This document shows positions 9,235 to 17,652 of a DNA stretch of 64,000 nt, piece by piece (position 1 is the first letter of the stretch; every line of letters begins with the position of its first letter). The position numbers and the translations under genes are program-made. Below the pieces are notes generated by a model. The model had not been told where the DNA came from. It worked only from the letters and a program-made list of their open reading frames with translations, and made no database searches. The stretch is taken from assembly GCA_024998565.1 (NCBI GenBank), contig JACOEM010000011.1:94068-158067 (forward strand). The letters are read 5' to 3'. Source of the DNA: Nitrospira sp. (GTDB taxonomy: Bacteria; Nitrospirota; Nitrospiria; Nitrospirales; Nitrospiraceae).

Positions 9235-10032
9235 ATGAAGAAGGGTGCGATGAAAGTAGTATTCGGCGTTGCGGCCGCAGCATTTTTGGCTGCGCCCCTC
9301 GTCTCGTTTGCCGGAGGCACGATTGCCGGGAAAGTGACCTATGCCGGGAAGGCCGAGCAGAAGGAGTTCTCCTTCTCCAAGTTCCCGAACCCGAAGTTCT
9401 GCCCGAAGAACCCGAACAAGAGCCTCATGGATGGCGACAAGCGCTTTCTCAAGACCATTGAAGTTGCCAAGGATGGTGGTCTGAAGGGTGCGATCGTCTC
9501 CGTGGTCGATATCGAAGATCAGGCGTTCCAGGATGGGTTCAAGGGCACCGACGTGACGGCGGAATTCTGCGAATTCTTGCCCTTCAGCGGCGTGGTGGTG
9601 AACAACAAGAACTTCCGTGCAGAGAATAAGGATGCCGATCCCGATGATCCCAAGTCCGTGCTGGGCGTGTTGCACAACCCGCACAGCTTCGTGGTGAAGG
9701 GCTCCAGCTCGGCCACCGGTTTCAACATCGGTTTGGCGAAGAAGGGCGACAAGTTGGAGAAGCCGGTGACCTTCCGTGGCGGCGCGGAAAAGCAGGGCTT
9801 CTATCGTTTGCAGTGCGACCAGCACGAGTTCATGCAGTCTTTCTTCCTCCCTGTCTGGAATCCGTACCATGCAGTGGTGAAGGATGATGGATCGTTCGAG
9901 ATTCAGGGCGTTCCTGCCGGAAAGCACAAAGTGGTGGTTTGGCACCCGTTTGTCGGCAAGGGCAAGCTGAATGAATTCGAGGTCGAGGTTGCAGAGGGTG
10001 GATCGGCCACGTTGAAGGCCGAGATCAAGTAG
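9235..10032 (+). CDS. Exported MauL-like cupredoxin (paralog 3)
   Basis: 265 residues; the ATG at 9235 follows AAGGAGG by eight bases, and the codon choice is uniform as in a highly expressed gene. The signal peptide ends near SFA-GG (about residue 24). The putative copper motif is C194-x2-H197-x2-M200 (CDQHEFM), with a histidine in LHNPHSF upstream, then a regulatory-like beta domain with VPAGKHKVVVWHP. It is clearly related to, but diverged from, the pair at 5097 and 6035. It is a single-gene unit with its own promoter (9051) and terminator (10068). Likely an abundant periplasmic copper or electron carrier; this is inferred. Confidence 0.8.
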   Translation: MKKGAMKVVFGVAAAAFLAAPLVSFAGGTIAGKVTYAGKAEQKEFSFSKFPNPKFCPKNPNKSLMDGDKRFLKTIEVAKDGGLKGAIVSVVDIEDQAFQDGFKGTDVTAEFCEFLPFSGVVVNNKNFRAENKDADPDDPKSVLGVLHNPHSFVVKGSSSATGFNIGLAKKGDKLEKPVTFRGGAEKQGFYRLQCDQHEFMQSFFLPVWNPYHAVVKDDGSFEIQGVPAGKHKVVVWHPFVGKGKLNEFEVEVAEGGSATLKAEIK

Positions 10033-10067
10033 GTTCGCTTACCACGGTGGGATAGCCCGCTGACTGA

Positions 10068-10105
10068 GGGGCAGTGGTCCAAGTCGGATCACTGCCCCTT
10101 TCGTT
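10068..10105 (+). terminator. Rho-independent terminator after the 9235 gene
   Basis: A 13-bp stem with one G-T pair (10068-10080 with 10086-10098), a five-base loop and a T-rich tail (TTTCGTTT). The remaining gap to 10314 holds no convincing gene. Confidence 0.85.
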
Positions 10106-10314
10106 TGTGCCCCCTCGTGTTCGGCCTTCCGTTCGACCTCCTCATCTGTGTCCCCTGTTGAGTTCATCGATTCCATCCGTAAGATCGTGTCGGCCGACCC
10201 GCATCGTTATTGGTGTTCAGAGGTTCTTTCCTGCCCGCTCCTCGCCTTGCGTTTCCCTTTCTGAACTGGGTAAGATGCCAAATTTCAACACCACATTATC
10301 TGAGTGGGTGATCT

Positions 10315-11304
10315 GTGCCTCGTGAATTGTCTCTCGCCGAAGTCTTCCAGTTGGGCTACTACTGGGAAACGAAAATCCTTTTGACAGCCGTGAAATTAGA
10401 CGTCTTTTCGGTGCTGAATGGACGAGGCCGTACCGCCTCTGAAGCGGCCGAAAAACTCGGCGCCGATGTGCGCGCGCTGGAGTTACTTCTAAATGCGCTG
10501 GTGGCGATCAGGCTGCTGTCGAAGACCGGCGATCTCTATGCCAATACGCCGGTCGCCACGACGCATCTCGTCAAGCATGGGCCGCAATATATTGGGCACT
10601 TGCTGCTGTTGCATGATGCCGAATGGGGGAATTGGGGCAAGCTGGAGGAGGCGGTGAAAACCGGCCGATCGCCGGTGACGCAACATGTATTTGAGACGGA
10701 TCCAGCGCTTGGCGCCAATGTGTTGTCCGTGTTGCACCGGATCGGGCAGCAAAGTGGTCCGGACTTGGCGAAACGGCTTGCGCTCGGTCAGGCGCGGACG
10801 ATGCTCGATCTCGGGGGCGGAGCCGGGACCAACGCCATTGCGTTTTGCCGGGTGTATCCGCAACTTTCGGCGACGGTCTTCGATCTGCAGACGACGCTCC
10901 CGTTGACCGAACGGACCGTAAAGGATACGGGGCTTGAGGGCAGGATTTCCCTGAAGGCCGGCGACTTCAACCGCGATTCGTTGGGTGGTCCCTATGACGT
11001 GGTGTTGATGTCCGATATCCTTCACTATCAGGATCTGGCCACCAATGCCGCGCTGGTGAAGAAAATCCATAGCCACCTGAATCCCGGCGGGCGCTTGATC
11101 ATCAAAGACCGGTTCTTGGATGCTTCGGGTACGAGCCCCGCCTGGACGGCGGCGTTTGCCGTTCATATTCTCGTCAATACGGAACAAGGTGCCTGCTACC
11201 GCACCGCAGAAGCCATGCAGTGGATGCACGATGGGGGATATGTCTCGGTTGATGAAATCGAGCGCACGGCGGTGGTGCAAGGTGTCAGACCCACGGTCGG
11301 GTAA
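10315..11304 (+). CDS. SAM-dependent O-methyltransferase (dimerising, hydroxyneurosporene/acetylserotonin type)
   Basis: 329 residues from a GTG start, with only a weak ribosome site. The N-terminal part (residues about 8-85) is the winged-helix dimerisation domain typical of plant-type and CrtF-like O-methyltransferases (LLTAVKLDVFSVL, TASEAAEKLG). The SAM-binding motif I DLGGGAG is at 165-171, followed by the acidic-strand motif ATVFDL and the DVVLMSDILHY motif. The family methylates small hydroxylated molecules, including carotenoids, quinones and antibiotics. It is the first gene of the block leading to the first bd-like oxidase and sits nine bases before the DUF420 gene. A role in quinone or pigment modification is possible but unproven. 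Confidence 0.8.
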   Translation: MPRELSLAEVFQLGYYWETKILLTAVKLDVFSVLNGRGRTASEAAEKLGADVRALELLLNALVAIRLLSKTGDLYANTPVATTHLVKHGPQYIGHLLLLHDAEWGNWGKLEEAVKTGRSPVTQHVFETDPALGANVLSVLHRIGQQSGPDLAKRLALGQARTMLDLGGGAGTNAIAFCRVYPQLSATVFDLQTTLPLTERTVKDTGLEGRISLKAGDFNRDSLGGPYDVVLMSDILHYQDLATNAALVKKIHSHLNPGGRLIIKDRFLDASGTSPAWTAAFAVHILVNTEQGACYRTAEAMQWMHDGGYVSVDEIERTAVVQGVRPTVG

Positions 11305-11312
11305 GATGTACC

Positions 11313-12029
11313 ATGTTTGAATTTTTGCGCCAGCCGGGATTCTTCGGCACCCATGCCACGATGGGGGCCGATCTCAGCCAGTTGATGGCCACGTTGTTTA
11401 CCGGCCTCTTCATCATCGGATGGTTGCAGGCCAAGCAGCATCGTGGACACCACCATCACTGGCTCATGTTGGGCGGGATGGTGACCATGGTCGGATTCTT
11501 CACCGCCTACTATCTGTTTCGGCAGTTGGGGGTGTTGGCGTTCGAAGGAAAAGAAGGCTTCGGTGGTTCTCAGGCCTTGTATGACTACGTGTTCATCCCT
11601 GTGCTGACAATCCATATCATTCTGGTGATCATCGGGCTGGTCATGGCTGTGTACATGATCGTGCTGGGGTTCCGTTCGCAGCAGTTTCTGGGCGGGGCAC
11701 GGGTGCTGAGCGTATCTCGGTTGCAGACATCGTGGAAAAAGGTGAGCCTGATATTTGCGGTGCTCCTGGCGGTGGTGATGCTGTTGTTCGGGACACGCGT
11801 CATGTCTGCCGGGTTTTCCATGCGCAAGCTGGAGGTCTATATCGGGTTTCTCACCCTGGTCGCGATCGTGTTTGCTGTGGAGATGGGCATTCAACGGATC
11901 TGGCCCGATGGGGGGCAGCGGCACCGCGCCCTTGGCCGGTTCACGATGATCGTCTACTGCATCCTTTTTCTGACCGGGACCTTTACCTATGCCATGTTGT
12001 ACATCCTCTATCCCGGGAAAATCGGCTAG
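11313..12029 (+). CDS. DUF420 (CtaM-like) membrane protein
   Basis: 238 residues with six or seven predicted membrane helices and a short cytoplasmic tail. The N-terminal half fits the DUF420 pattern: a first helix (LSQLMATLFTGLFIIGWL), a histidine-rich loop (HRGHHHHW), then a helix leading to a tyrosine-rich end (FTAYYLFRQLG). The DUF420 protein CtaM of Staphylococcus is needed for maturation of an aa3-type oxidase. Its position just upstream of a bd-like oxidase suggests a similar assembly or heme/copper-handling role here; that is inference. It is separated from the methyltransferase by eight bases and probably co-transcribed. Confidence 0.7.
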   Translation: MFEFLRQPGFFGTHATMGADLSQLMATLFTGLFIIGWLQAKQHRGHHHHWLMLGGMVTMVGFFTAYYLFRQLGVLAFEGKEGFGGSQALYDYVFIPVLTIHIILVIIGLVMAVYMIVLGFRSQQFLGGARVLSVSRLQTSWKKVSLIFAVLLAVVMLLFGTRVMSAGFSMRKLEVYIGFLTLVAIVFAVEMGIQRIWPDGGQRHRALGRFTMIVYCILFLTGTFTYAMLYILYPGKIG

Positions 12030-12064
12030 GAACGTCGAGCGGAGATAAGGGGCTGAGGACCGAT

Positions 12065-12565
12065 ATGCTTGTGTGCGGGTGCGGCGGATGGATGCATACC
12101 GAGGGTGTTGAGGAGCGTAGCTCCCGTGAGGGCGATCCCACGTGGTTTGTCCGTTCGGAATGTCGGTCCTGCCAGTGGGTAGTGGGGGTCGATGTGCCGG
12201 TGGGACAGGTCGAGGGGTTGGTCGATCGGCTGATGTGGACTGATGATGCCCGGCATCGGCTGGATCGTGTTCCTCCCTATGCCGTTCCAGTCCTGCGTGA
12301 ACTGGTGGAGGGGTTTGCCCGGACCAGACGGCAGCGAGTGATTACCTACGATTTGATCGATCAGGCGAAAACGGGCGATATGGTCTCATGGGACCCGGAT
12401 GCGGAGCAGCGCCTCGCCAATGTGCCGGCGCCGGTTCGGGCCATGGCTCGGGTTGAGTTGGAACGAACGGCGGTGGATCGTGGTGAGGGCTCTGTGACCG
12501 TCGCGCTGATGGAAGAAGTGAAGGCGCGGTATTTCGGCATGGCGGCTCAGCGTGATGACGCGTAA
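12065..12565 (+). CDS. Zinc-ribbon protein with two PCP_red domains
   Basis: 166 residues; start at the ATG at 12065, where the first coding features appear. The N-terminus carries a CxC pair (C4, C6) and a CxxC pair (ECRSC), consistent with a metal knuckle. Two copies follow of the small helical PCP_red domain, normally the C-terminal part of light-independent protochlorophyllide reductase subunit B: W-x-D-DARHRLDRVPPYAVPVLRE and W-x-PDAEQRLANVPAPVRAMAR, each ending with an IT/VT helix. Stand-alone PCP_red proteins occur in Nitrospira and other chemolithotrophs without chlorophyll synthesis; their function is unknown. It sits within the oxidase block. Confidence 0.65.
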   Translation: MLVCGCGGWMHTEGVEERSSREGDPTWFVRSECRSCQWVVGVDVPVGQVEGLVDRLMWTDDARHRLDRVPPYAVPVLRELVEGFARTRRQRVITYDLIDQAKTGDMVSWDPDAEQRLANVPAPVRAMARVELERTAVDRGEGSVTVALMEEVKARYFGMAAQRDDA

Positions 12566-12641
12566 ATGCTAAGGCAGCTCTTATGCAGAGTCCCCGGAGT
12601 CGTTCTCGCGCCCTCTATCATTGTGCTGGGCGACTGACAAC

Positions 12642-13727
12642 ATGTTGCACCGATTGGCATTACGAGTCCTTCCAAGTTTGACGCTGGCTGTCACCGAAGA
12701 TTCGGTTCGCACAAGAAAGCGCCTGGTGATGTTTGTCCCGGGGCTGGTGGCGTTTGCGGTGTACCGGGCGGCGAAGCATGGCATGTCGCTGGCAGAGCCG
12801 GTCACGCTGCTGATCCTGAGTGGCCTGGTGTCCCTGGTGACGGCGATATGCGCCTATCGTGTCGGTCGAGCGGTGCCGTTTGCACGACTGATGAGCATGG
12901 ATGGCGCCAGACGTATCGGATGGATTCTCGCCTGGATCGGTTTTGTCTACGGAGTGCAGTTGTCGCTGCTCGTGCTGGCGCTGCTCTGGCTGGTGGGCTA
13001 TGACTATGCCAAGCATCCGGATGGTCCGGCCATGATGGCGATGATTATTCCCAGTACGGCCGTCGCGCGCGATGCATTTGAGATCGGGTATGTGCGATGG
13101 CTTGAAGCCAGCGGGCGGCCGTTCGTCACGTTTCCTGACGGCGCGGGACTTCGTGCGTTGCTGGCGCGAGTGAGTCCGGCACTGGCTGGGTGGGTGGCGG
13201 CGGGAGTCGTCGGCTGTGTGGGGCTCTCGATGTTCCTAGCGGCGGTCGTCGGCGGAGAGCTGGCCGTGTTGGCGCAAGGCGCTGTCGTGACGATGGCGGC
13301 GGGAACAGTTGGTCTCCTGGCGTTTTTCGCCGGGCAGGGGAACGGGACAGCCTGGATGGCCGGATTGACCGCGACTCGATGGGGTGAATTGGTGAAGTTT
13401 TGGTGGTGGCCCGGGTTGGCCTTTGCCTCGACCTACTATCTGGTGTTGGTCGGCGGTTGTCTGTATGTGTTGAAACAGCCGATGAGTTCCCCCGGACTCT
13501 TCGCTGGCGTCGCCGGCCTCGTCGGTGGCGTGATGGCGCTGTACTGCTATTACCTGGGACATCGGCGGGAGATTGAAAATCGTCAGCCTGGAGGAGTGCC
13601 CAGCGCCTTGTTGCGCTGCCCATTCGTCATGGGCATTCTCGGCAAGTCCCGTGAAGCCATTGCTGGTACGGCATTGACTGGGTCTGCGGCTGTCTTCGAG
13701 AAGAATAGCCAGAGAGCGTCGTCATGA
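12642..13727 (+). CDS. Polytopic membrane protein of unknown function
   Basis: About 361 residues from the ATG at 12642 (a GTG at 12621 is possible; neither has a clear ribosome site). I count about eight hydrophobic helices, including ones near residues 25-45, 55-75, 100-125 and 185-210, and a pair near the C-terminus. No family motif is recognised. The stop codon overlaps the start of the bd-like oxidase at 13724 (ATGA), so the two are translationally coupled, which points to an oxidase-assembly or partner-subunit role. It is not CydB-like in sequence. Confidence 0.7.
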   Translation: MLHRLALRVLPSLTLAVTEDSVRTRKRLVMFVPGLVAFAVYRAAKHGMSLAEPVTLLILSGLVSLVTAICAYRVGRAVPFARLMSMDGARRIGWILAWIGFVYGVQLSLLVLALLWLVGYDYAKHPDGPAMMAMIIPSTAVARDAFEIGYVRWLEASGRPFVTFPDGAGLRALLARVSPALAGWVAAGVVGCVGLSMFLAAVVGGELAVLAQGAVVTMAAGTVGLLAFFAGQGNGTAWMAGLTATRWGELVKFWWWPGLAFASTYYLVLVGGCLYVLKQPMSSPGLFAGVAGLVGGVMALYCYYLGHRREIENRQPGGVPSALLRCPFVMGILGKSREAIAGTALTGSAAVFEKNSQRASS

Positions 13728-15589
13728 TCAAACGCCTTCCGCTTCCGTCCGTGATTCTGTTGCTGTGTGGGTTGCTGGTGGCCGCGAGTGTGCTGCTGCT
13801 GAATCCACCATTGCTGGTGGCCGCCGACCCCTCCGCAGATGTCTATTTCCATACGCCGGGGGTTCCGGACGGTCCCTCGGCGCCGACGGCGAATGAGAAC
13901 CATTACCCACAAGTCGGGTCGCTCGATAGCCGGTTGCTGATGTGGTTTATCATTCAGCAGCATACGTACTTTGGTGGTTTCGTCTTGGCCCTGCCGATCT
14001 TTTGCGTCCTCTTGGAATTCCTGGGGCTGGTGGCGAGGAATCCCGCGATGGCTGTGCGTTATGACGGGTTGGCGCAAGATCTGTTGAAGGTGGCGCTGCT
14101 TGCACTGTCCGTGACCGCGGCGGTCGGGAGCGTGATGCTGACGATGTTTATCACGCTCTATCCCAGCTTCATGCAGTACATGGGCGGCACCTTTAAAGTC
14201 ATGATGCCCCTCTATGCGCTAGTGTTTGTCGGGACGACGTTTCTGACGATCGCGTACTACTACAGTTGGGATCGGATGGCAGCGCCGGGATCGAAGTGGG
14301 TCCATCTGTCGATCGGTGTGCTGGCGGTGGTGTTCGGCACGTCGTTGCTGTTGTTGGCCAATGCCTGGTCGGCCTTCATGATGGCGCCGTCCGGCGTCGA
14401 CGGGCAGGGGCGGTATTTGGGGAATCCCTGGCATCTGCTTCGCTCTGCACTCTGGAATCCATTGAACTTGCATCGATTCCTCGCGGACATCATGTCGGGT
14501 GGCGCGGTGGTCCTGGCCTACGCCTGTTATCGGTTCTTTTCCGGGAAGAGCCAGGAGGAGCGGGCCTACTACGACTGGGTTGGCTACGTGTTTTTGTTTG
14601 TGACGGTCTGCGCATTGCTGCCGATGCCGTTCGCCGGCTATTGGTTGATGCGTTCCGTCTATGCGTACAGTCAGAGCATGGGTGTCACGATGATGGGCGG
14701 GTTGCTGACCTGGCTCTTCGTGGTGCAGGCGTTGTTGATCGGCGCTCTCTTTCTCGGGGTGAATTACTATCTGTGGCAGAGTATGGGGCGGATTCGTGGT
14801 GGAGAGCGTTATCAGCCCTACTATCAATATTTGCTGCTCGCCCTGACGGGTTGTCTGTTTATCTGGTTGACGCCGCACACGATTCTGATGACCGGGACGG
14901 AAGTCAAAGCCATGGGCGGGGCACAGCATCCCGTAATTGGAAACTACGGTGTCATGTCGTCGAAGAACGGGGCGGTCAATGTGATGATCTGCATCACTGC
15001 GTTGAGTTACATCTTTTATCGACGCGCAAATCGAACGATGACGATCTCATGGGCCAAAGCAGGAAACGTCATTCTGGGGGCTCTGTTCGGCCTCGGAACC
15101 GCGCACATCATCGGCCTATCGGTCTATGGATTCTATCTTCCCGCCAGTCTCCGCGTCGGGCTGTCGGGTCCACAGGCCGTCACCACGTTACTCGTAGTCA
15201 CACTGGGCTTGCTGTTGAACCGGCGTATGTTGCGCGGTGCCACGATTCACGGTCCTGTGCAATGGGGGCAGATTTCGGTTCGCGGCATGGTGGGCTTGTT
15301 CGGGTTGGCGGCGGCGTTTACCTGGGTGATGGGGTTGATGGGGTATATCCGCTCTTCCGGCCGGTTGGCCTGGCATGTCAATGAGTTGATGCCGGATACG
15401 TCGCCGTGGGCGTTTACGCCATCGCTCGGGTTCGCTGCCAAAATGGTCACGATCAATATGGCCTTGTTTTGGGGGGCGGTATTTTTCCTGTTCTGGGTCT
15501 GTCAGCGCGGACAGCAGCCGGTGATGCATGAGGATGTGAGTGCGGAGAAGGAGGCAGGCTTTCTGCCGTCTCCGTCTCATGAGGGCTAA
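13724..15589 (+). CDS. Cytochrome bd-like oxidase (CydA-like), paralog 1
   Basis: 621 residues and about 14 membrane helices, with an N-terminal signal anchor. It is aligned throughout with the oxidase at 19119. Conserved histidines likely to bind heme are H80 (in QQHTYFGG, matching the first-helix histidine of CydA), H194 (VHLS), H250 (NLHRF) and H402 in GAQHPVIGNYGVM with M411, which resembles the GRQPW region of CydA. The loop ANAWSAFMMAPSG matches the ANSxMxxPxG region of CydA. Nitrospira bd-like oxidases are known as divergent candidates for terminal O2 reduction in place of heme-copper oxidases. No CydB partner is adjacent, and the Q-loop of true CydA is not obvious. The electron donor may therefore be cytochrome c rather than quinol. 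Translationally coupled to 12642. Confidence 0.8.
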   Translation: MIKRLPLPSVILLLCGLLVAASVLLLNPPLLVAADPSADVYFHTPGVPDGPSAPTANENHYPQVGSLDSRLLMWFIIQQHTYFGGFVLALPIFCVLLEFLGLVARNPAMAVRYDGLAQDLLKVALLALSVTAAVGSVMLTMFITLYPSFMQYMGGTFKVMMPLYALVFVGTTFLTIAYYYSWDRMAAPGSKWVHLSIGVLAVVFGTSLLLLANAWSAFMMAPSGVDGQGRYLGNPWHLLRSALWNPLNLHRFLADIMSGGAVVLAYACYRFFSGKSQEERAYYDWVGYVFLFVTVCALLPMPFAGYWLMRSVYAYSQSMGVTMMGGLLTWLFVVQALLIGALFLGVNYYLWQSMGRIRGGERYQPYYQYLLLALTGCLFIWLTPHTILMTGTEVKAMGGAQHPVIGNYGVMSSKNGAVNVMICITALSYIFYRRANRTMTISWAKAGNVILGALFGLGTAHIIGLSVYGFYLPASLRVGLSGPQAVTTLLVVTLGLLLNRRMLRGATIHGPVQWGQISVRGMVGLFGLAAAFTWVMGLMGYIRSSGRLAWHVNELMPDTSPWAFTPSLGFAAKMVTINMALFWGAVFFLFWVCQRGQQPVMHEDVSAEKEAGFLPSPSHEG

Positions 15590-15612
15590 GGACGTTGATG
15601 AAGGAATGTGAA

Positions 15613-16275
15613 ATGACTATGAGGAAGTTTGTCGCGGCGATCGGCTTCTTGGGTGTGGTGGGAGTGTGCAGTGTGACGGGATCCGTTGCTCCGGCCTATG
15701 CAGGTGAGGCCGGCGTGTTGGTGCTGGAGGATTTTCAGTCGGCGGATCAGGATGGGTTTCCGATCGATTGGCAGCATGAGAACCAGCGTAGTCAGGCCAA
15801 GGGGCGCGATGCCTACAAGATTCAGTCGCAGGACGGGAAAAAGTTTCTCGCTGCCAAGGATGCCGGGCAGCGTGTGAAGAAACGCAAAATCGACTGGGAC
15901 CCGAAGGTCTACCCGGTACTGACCTGGCGGTGGCGTCTCCATAAGGCACCAACCGGGTCGGAGCCGATTGCCGCGCTCTATGCTTCCCTGGATACTGATT
16001 TGATGTTCATCCCGGTATTTACGAAATACATCTGGAGCGCCGGAAAGCCGGAGGGGACGTTTGTTGAGGGGGGGATGTTCAGTGGATCCGAGTTGGTCGT
16101 GCAGAGCGGGGTGGTTCCGGTCGGGGAATGGGTCGAAGAGCGCGTGAATGTCTACGAGGACTTCAAGCGTATTCATAAGCATGAACCCGCGGAGAAAGCC
16201 TGGGGAATTTCGCTGTTTGCCGGCCCCGGTGTCGAGATCGATTTTGGCGCGGTTACGGTCAGTCAGGCCAAGTGA
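15613..16275 (+). CDS. Exported DUF3047-like protein
   Basis: 220 residues from the ATG at 15613, seven bases after AAGGA. Earlier in-frame starts (15595, 15598) lack a ribosome site. The signal peptide ends near AYA-GE (about residue 30). The body matches the DUF3047 layout: LEDFxSADxDGxPIDW at the start, then a PVLTWRWRLHKAPTG core strand, then VEERVNVYEDFKRI and a final beta strand ending EIDFGAVTV. DUF3047 proteins are exported beta-sandwich proteins of unknown function, possibly carbohydrate-binding. It follows the first oxidase by 23 bases. Confidence 0.7.
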   Translation: MTMRKFVAAIGFLGVVGVCSVTGSVAPAYAGEAGVLVLEDFQSADQDGFPIDWQHENQRSQAKGRDAYKIQSQDGKKFLAAKDAGQRVKKRKIDWDPKVYPVLTWRWRLHKAPTGSEPIAALYASLDTDLMFIPVFTKYIWSAGKPEGTFVEGGMFSGSELVVQSGVVPVGEWVEERVNVYEDFKRIHKHEPAEKAWGISLFAGPGVEIDFGAVTVSQAK

Positions 16276-16309
16276 GTGTCTCCGCGGTTTCTACAACGAT
16301 GAGGTCTGC

Positions 16310-16711
16310 ATGTCAGCGTTGAACCGACCTTCGACCAGCGCGCTGGTCGACGTCGTATTCGGTGTCGTCGTCATGGGCACCGTCGGTGCCCTGATCGGCA
16401 CGATTTTGGGCGGCTCGTCCATTCCCCTGGCATCCGGATTAGGATTGGTGCTTGGCGCGGTGGTTGGTTTTCTCGGTGGGCGCCGCTTCCTGGTCAGTAT
16501 CCTGGTCGGTACGGTACTCGGTGGCCTGTTGGCGTGGTTTATTGCCGGAATTGAGAAGGTCTCGTTCGGGGCAGGGGCCGGCGCGGCGATGGGGGGATTT
16601 CTCGGCGTGCAGATTTCGATGTTGTTGGATGTGCGGGCAGCGAGAAAGGCTGCGGCACTGGAAGCGAGTAGTGACGAGGCTTCGGCTGACTCGGCGGTTA
16701 TTAAATCCTGA
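16310..16711 (+). CDS. Small glycine-rich membrane protein
   Basis: 133 residues; start ATG at 16310 with GATGAGG five bases upstream. It contains four short hydrophobic segments rich in glycine (GTVGALIGTILGG, GLVLGAVVGFLGGRR, ILVGTVLGGLLAWFIAG, GAGAAMGGFLGV), like glycine-zipper membrane proteins, and an alanine/serine/glutamate-rich tail. I do not recognise a family. It lies between the DUF3047 and SUMF1-type genes with short gaps and is part of the same run. Confidence 0.6.
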   Translation: MSALNRPSTSALVDVVFGVVVMGTVGALIGTILGGSSIPLASGLGLVLGAVVGFLGGRRFLVSILVGTVLGGLLAWFIAGIEKVSFGAGAGAAMGGFLGVQISMLLDVRAARKAAALEASSDEASADSAVIKS

Positions 16712-16726
16712 GGTGCGAGTAACGAG

Positions 16727-17641
16727 ATGGAAAATAGGGGTGTGCTGATCGGGTCGATCATCTTTGTGTTCGGGTCGTTTATTTTGATGATTGGCGGGCT
16801 GGTCTACGAATCCTATAAGGCGAAGCAGTTGCGCCAGCAGGTGCTTTCGATCACCACGGAGGTCAAGCCGGTTGCCGCGGCCGCCGCGCAGGACTTCTCG
16901 ATGTATAAGACGCTTGTCGGCGATGACGGACGTGAGATGGTGCAAGTGTCTGAAGGGCCGTTTGTGATGGGCAGTCGAGATAACGATAGTGATCCGGATG
17001 AAAAGCCTGAGCATCAGGTCTACTTGAAATCGTATTTCCTGGACAGGCACGAGGTCACGCAGGATGCCTATGATCGTTTCGCCAAGATGACGAAGCGAAT
17101 CAAGCGGAAGATCGAAGTGTTTGAAGAGGACCCTGCCAAATTGTTGAAGCCGGAATATCCGATGATCGCCGTGACATGGGACGATGCCGAGGCCTATTGC
17201 AAATGGGCCGGCAAGCGGCTGCCGACGGAAGCGGAGTGGGAGAAGGCCGCTCGTGGAGAGGGGAAGCGCCGCTATGCCTGGGGTGAGGAGTTTATGGTGG
17301 GCTACGCGAACATCGATGGCAATGAGGATGGGTTTCGTTACCTTGCCCCGCCCGGGTCGTTCGAGTCTGGCCGCAGTCCCTACGGAATCTACGATATGAC
17401 GGGCAACGTCGGTGAATGGGTCGCGGATTTTTATGACGAAAATTCGTATCGGGGTTCTCCGTATCGTGATCCGAAGGGGCCTGACCAGGGCGAGCAACGG
17501 GTTATCCGCGGCGGTTCCTGGCGGGAGACCAAACGAAACGTGCGTGCGTCCAAGCGATTCCAGGCAAAGCCGTGGCGGCATGACATAACGGTCGGCTTTC
17601 GCTGCGCGAAAGACATCGAGGCTGATGTGGTCGTTAAGTAG
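16727..17641 (+). CDS. SUMF1/FGE-sulfatase-fold protein, membrane anchored (copy 1)
   Basis: 304 residues. One N-terminal membrane helix (about residues 5-28) is followed by a SUMF1-type domain from about residue 68 (VSEGPFVMGSRDND, LDRHEVTQDAYDRF, RLPTEAEWEKAARG, YDMTGNVGEWVADFY, VIRGGSWRE, VGFRCAKD). True formylglycine-generating enzymes have a Cys-x4-Cys pair just after RGGS(W/Y). Here that stretch (RETKRNVRASKRF) has no cysteine, so this is not an active FGE of the known type. SUMF1-like proteins such as NirV and PvdO accompany respiratory or maturation genes. Proposed role: periplasmic partner for assembly of the adjacent oxidase; inferred from position only. Confidence 0.8.
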   Translation: MENRGVLIGSIIFVFGSFILMIGGLVYESYKAKQLRQQVLSITTEVKPVAAAAAQDFSMYKTLVGDDGREMVQVSEGPFVMGSRDNDSDPDEKPEHQVYLKSYFLDRHEVTQDAYDRFAKMTKRIKRKIEVFEEDPAKLLKPEYPMIAVTWDDAEAYCKWAGKRLPTEAEWEKAARGEGKRRYAWGEEFMVGYANIDGNEDGFRYLAPPGSFESGRSPYGIYDMTGNVGEWVADFYDENSYRGSPYRDPKGPDQGEQRVIRGGSWRETKRNVRASKRFQAKPWRHDITVGFRCAKDIEADVVVK

Positions 17642-17652
17642 TCGGTTGCATC

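Noticed and set aside
10074..10325. 83-residue + strand frame between terminator and methyltransferase
   Set aside because: Serine/proline/arginine-rich composition, starts inside the terminator stem, no ribosome site.
13724..15589. Canonical cytochrome bd quinol oxidase subunit I
   Set aside because: Too long (621 residues), no CydB neighbour, and the GRQPW and Q-loop motifs are only partly matched.
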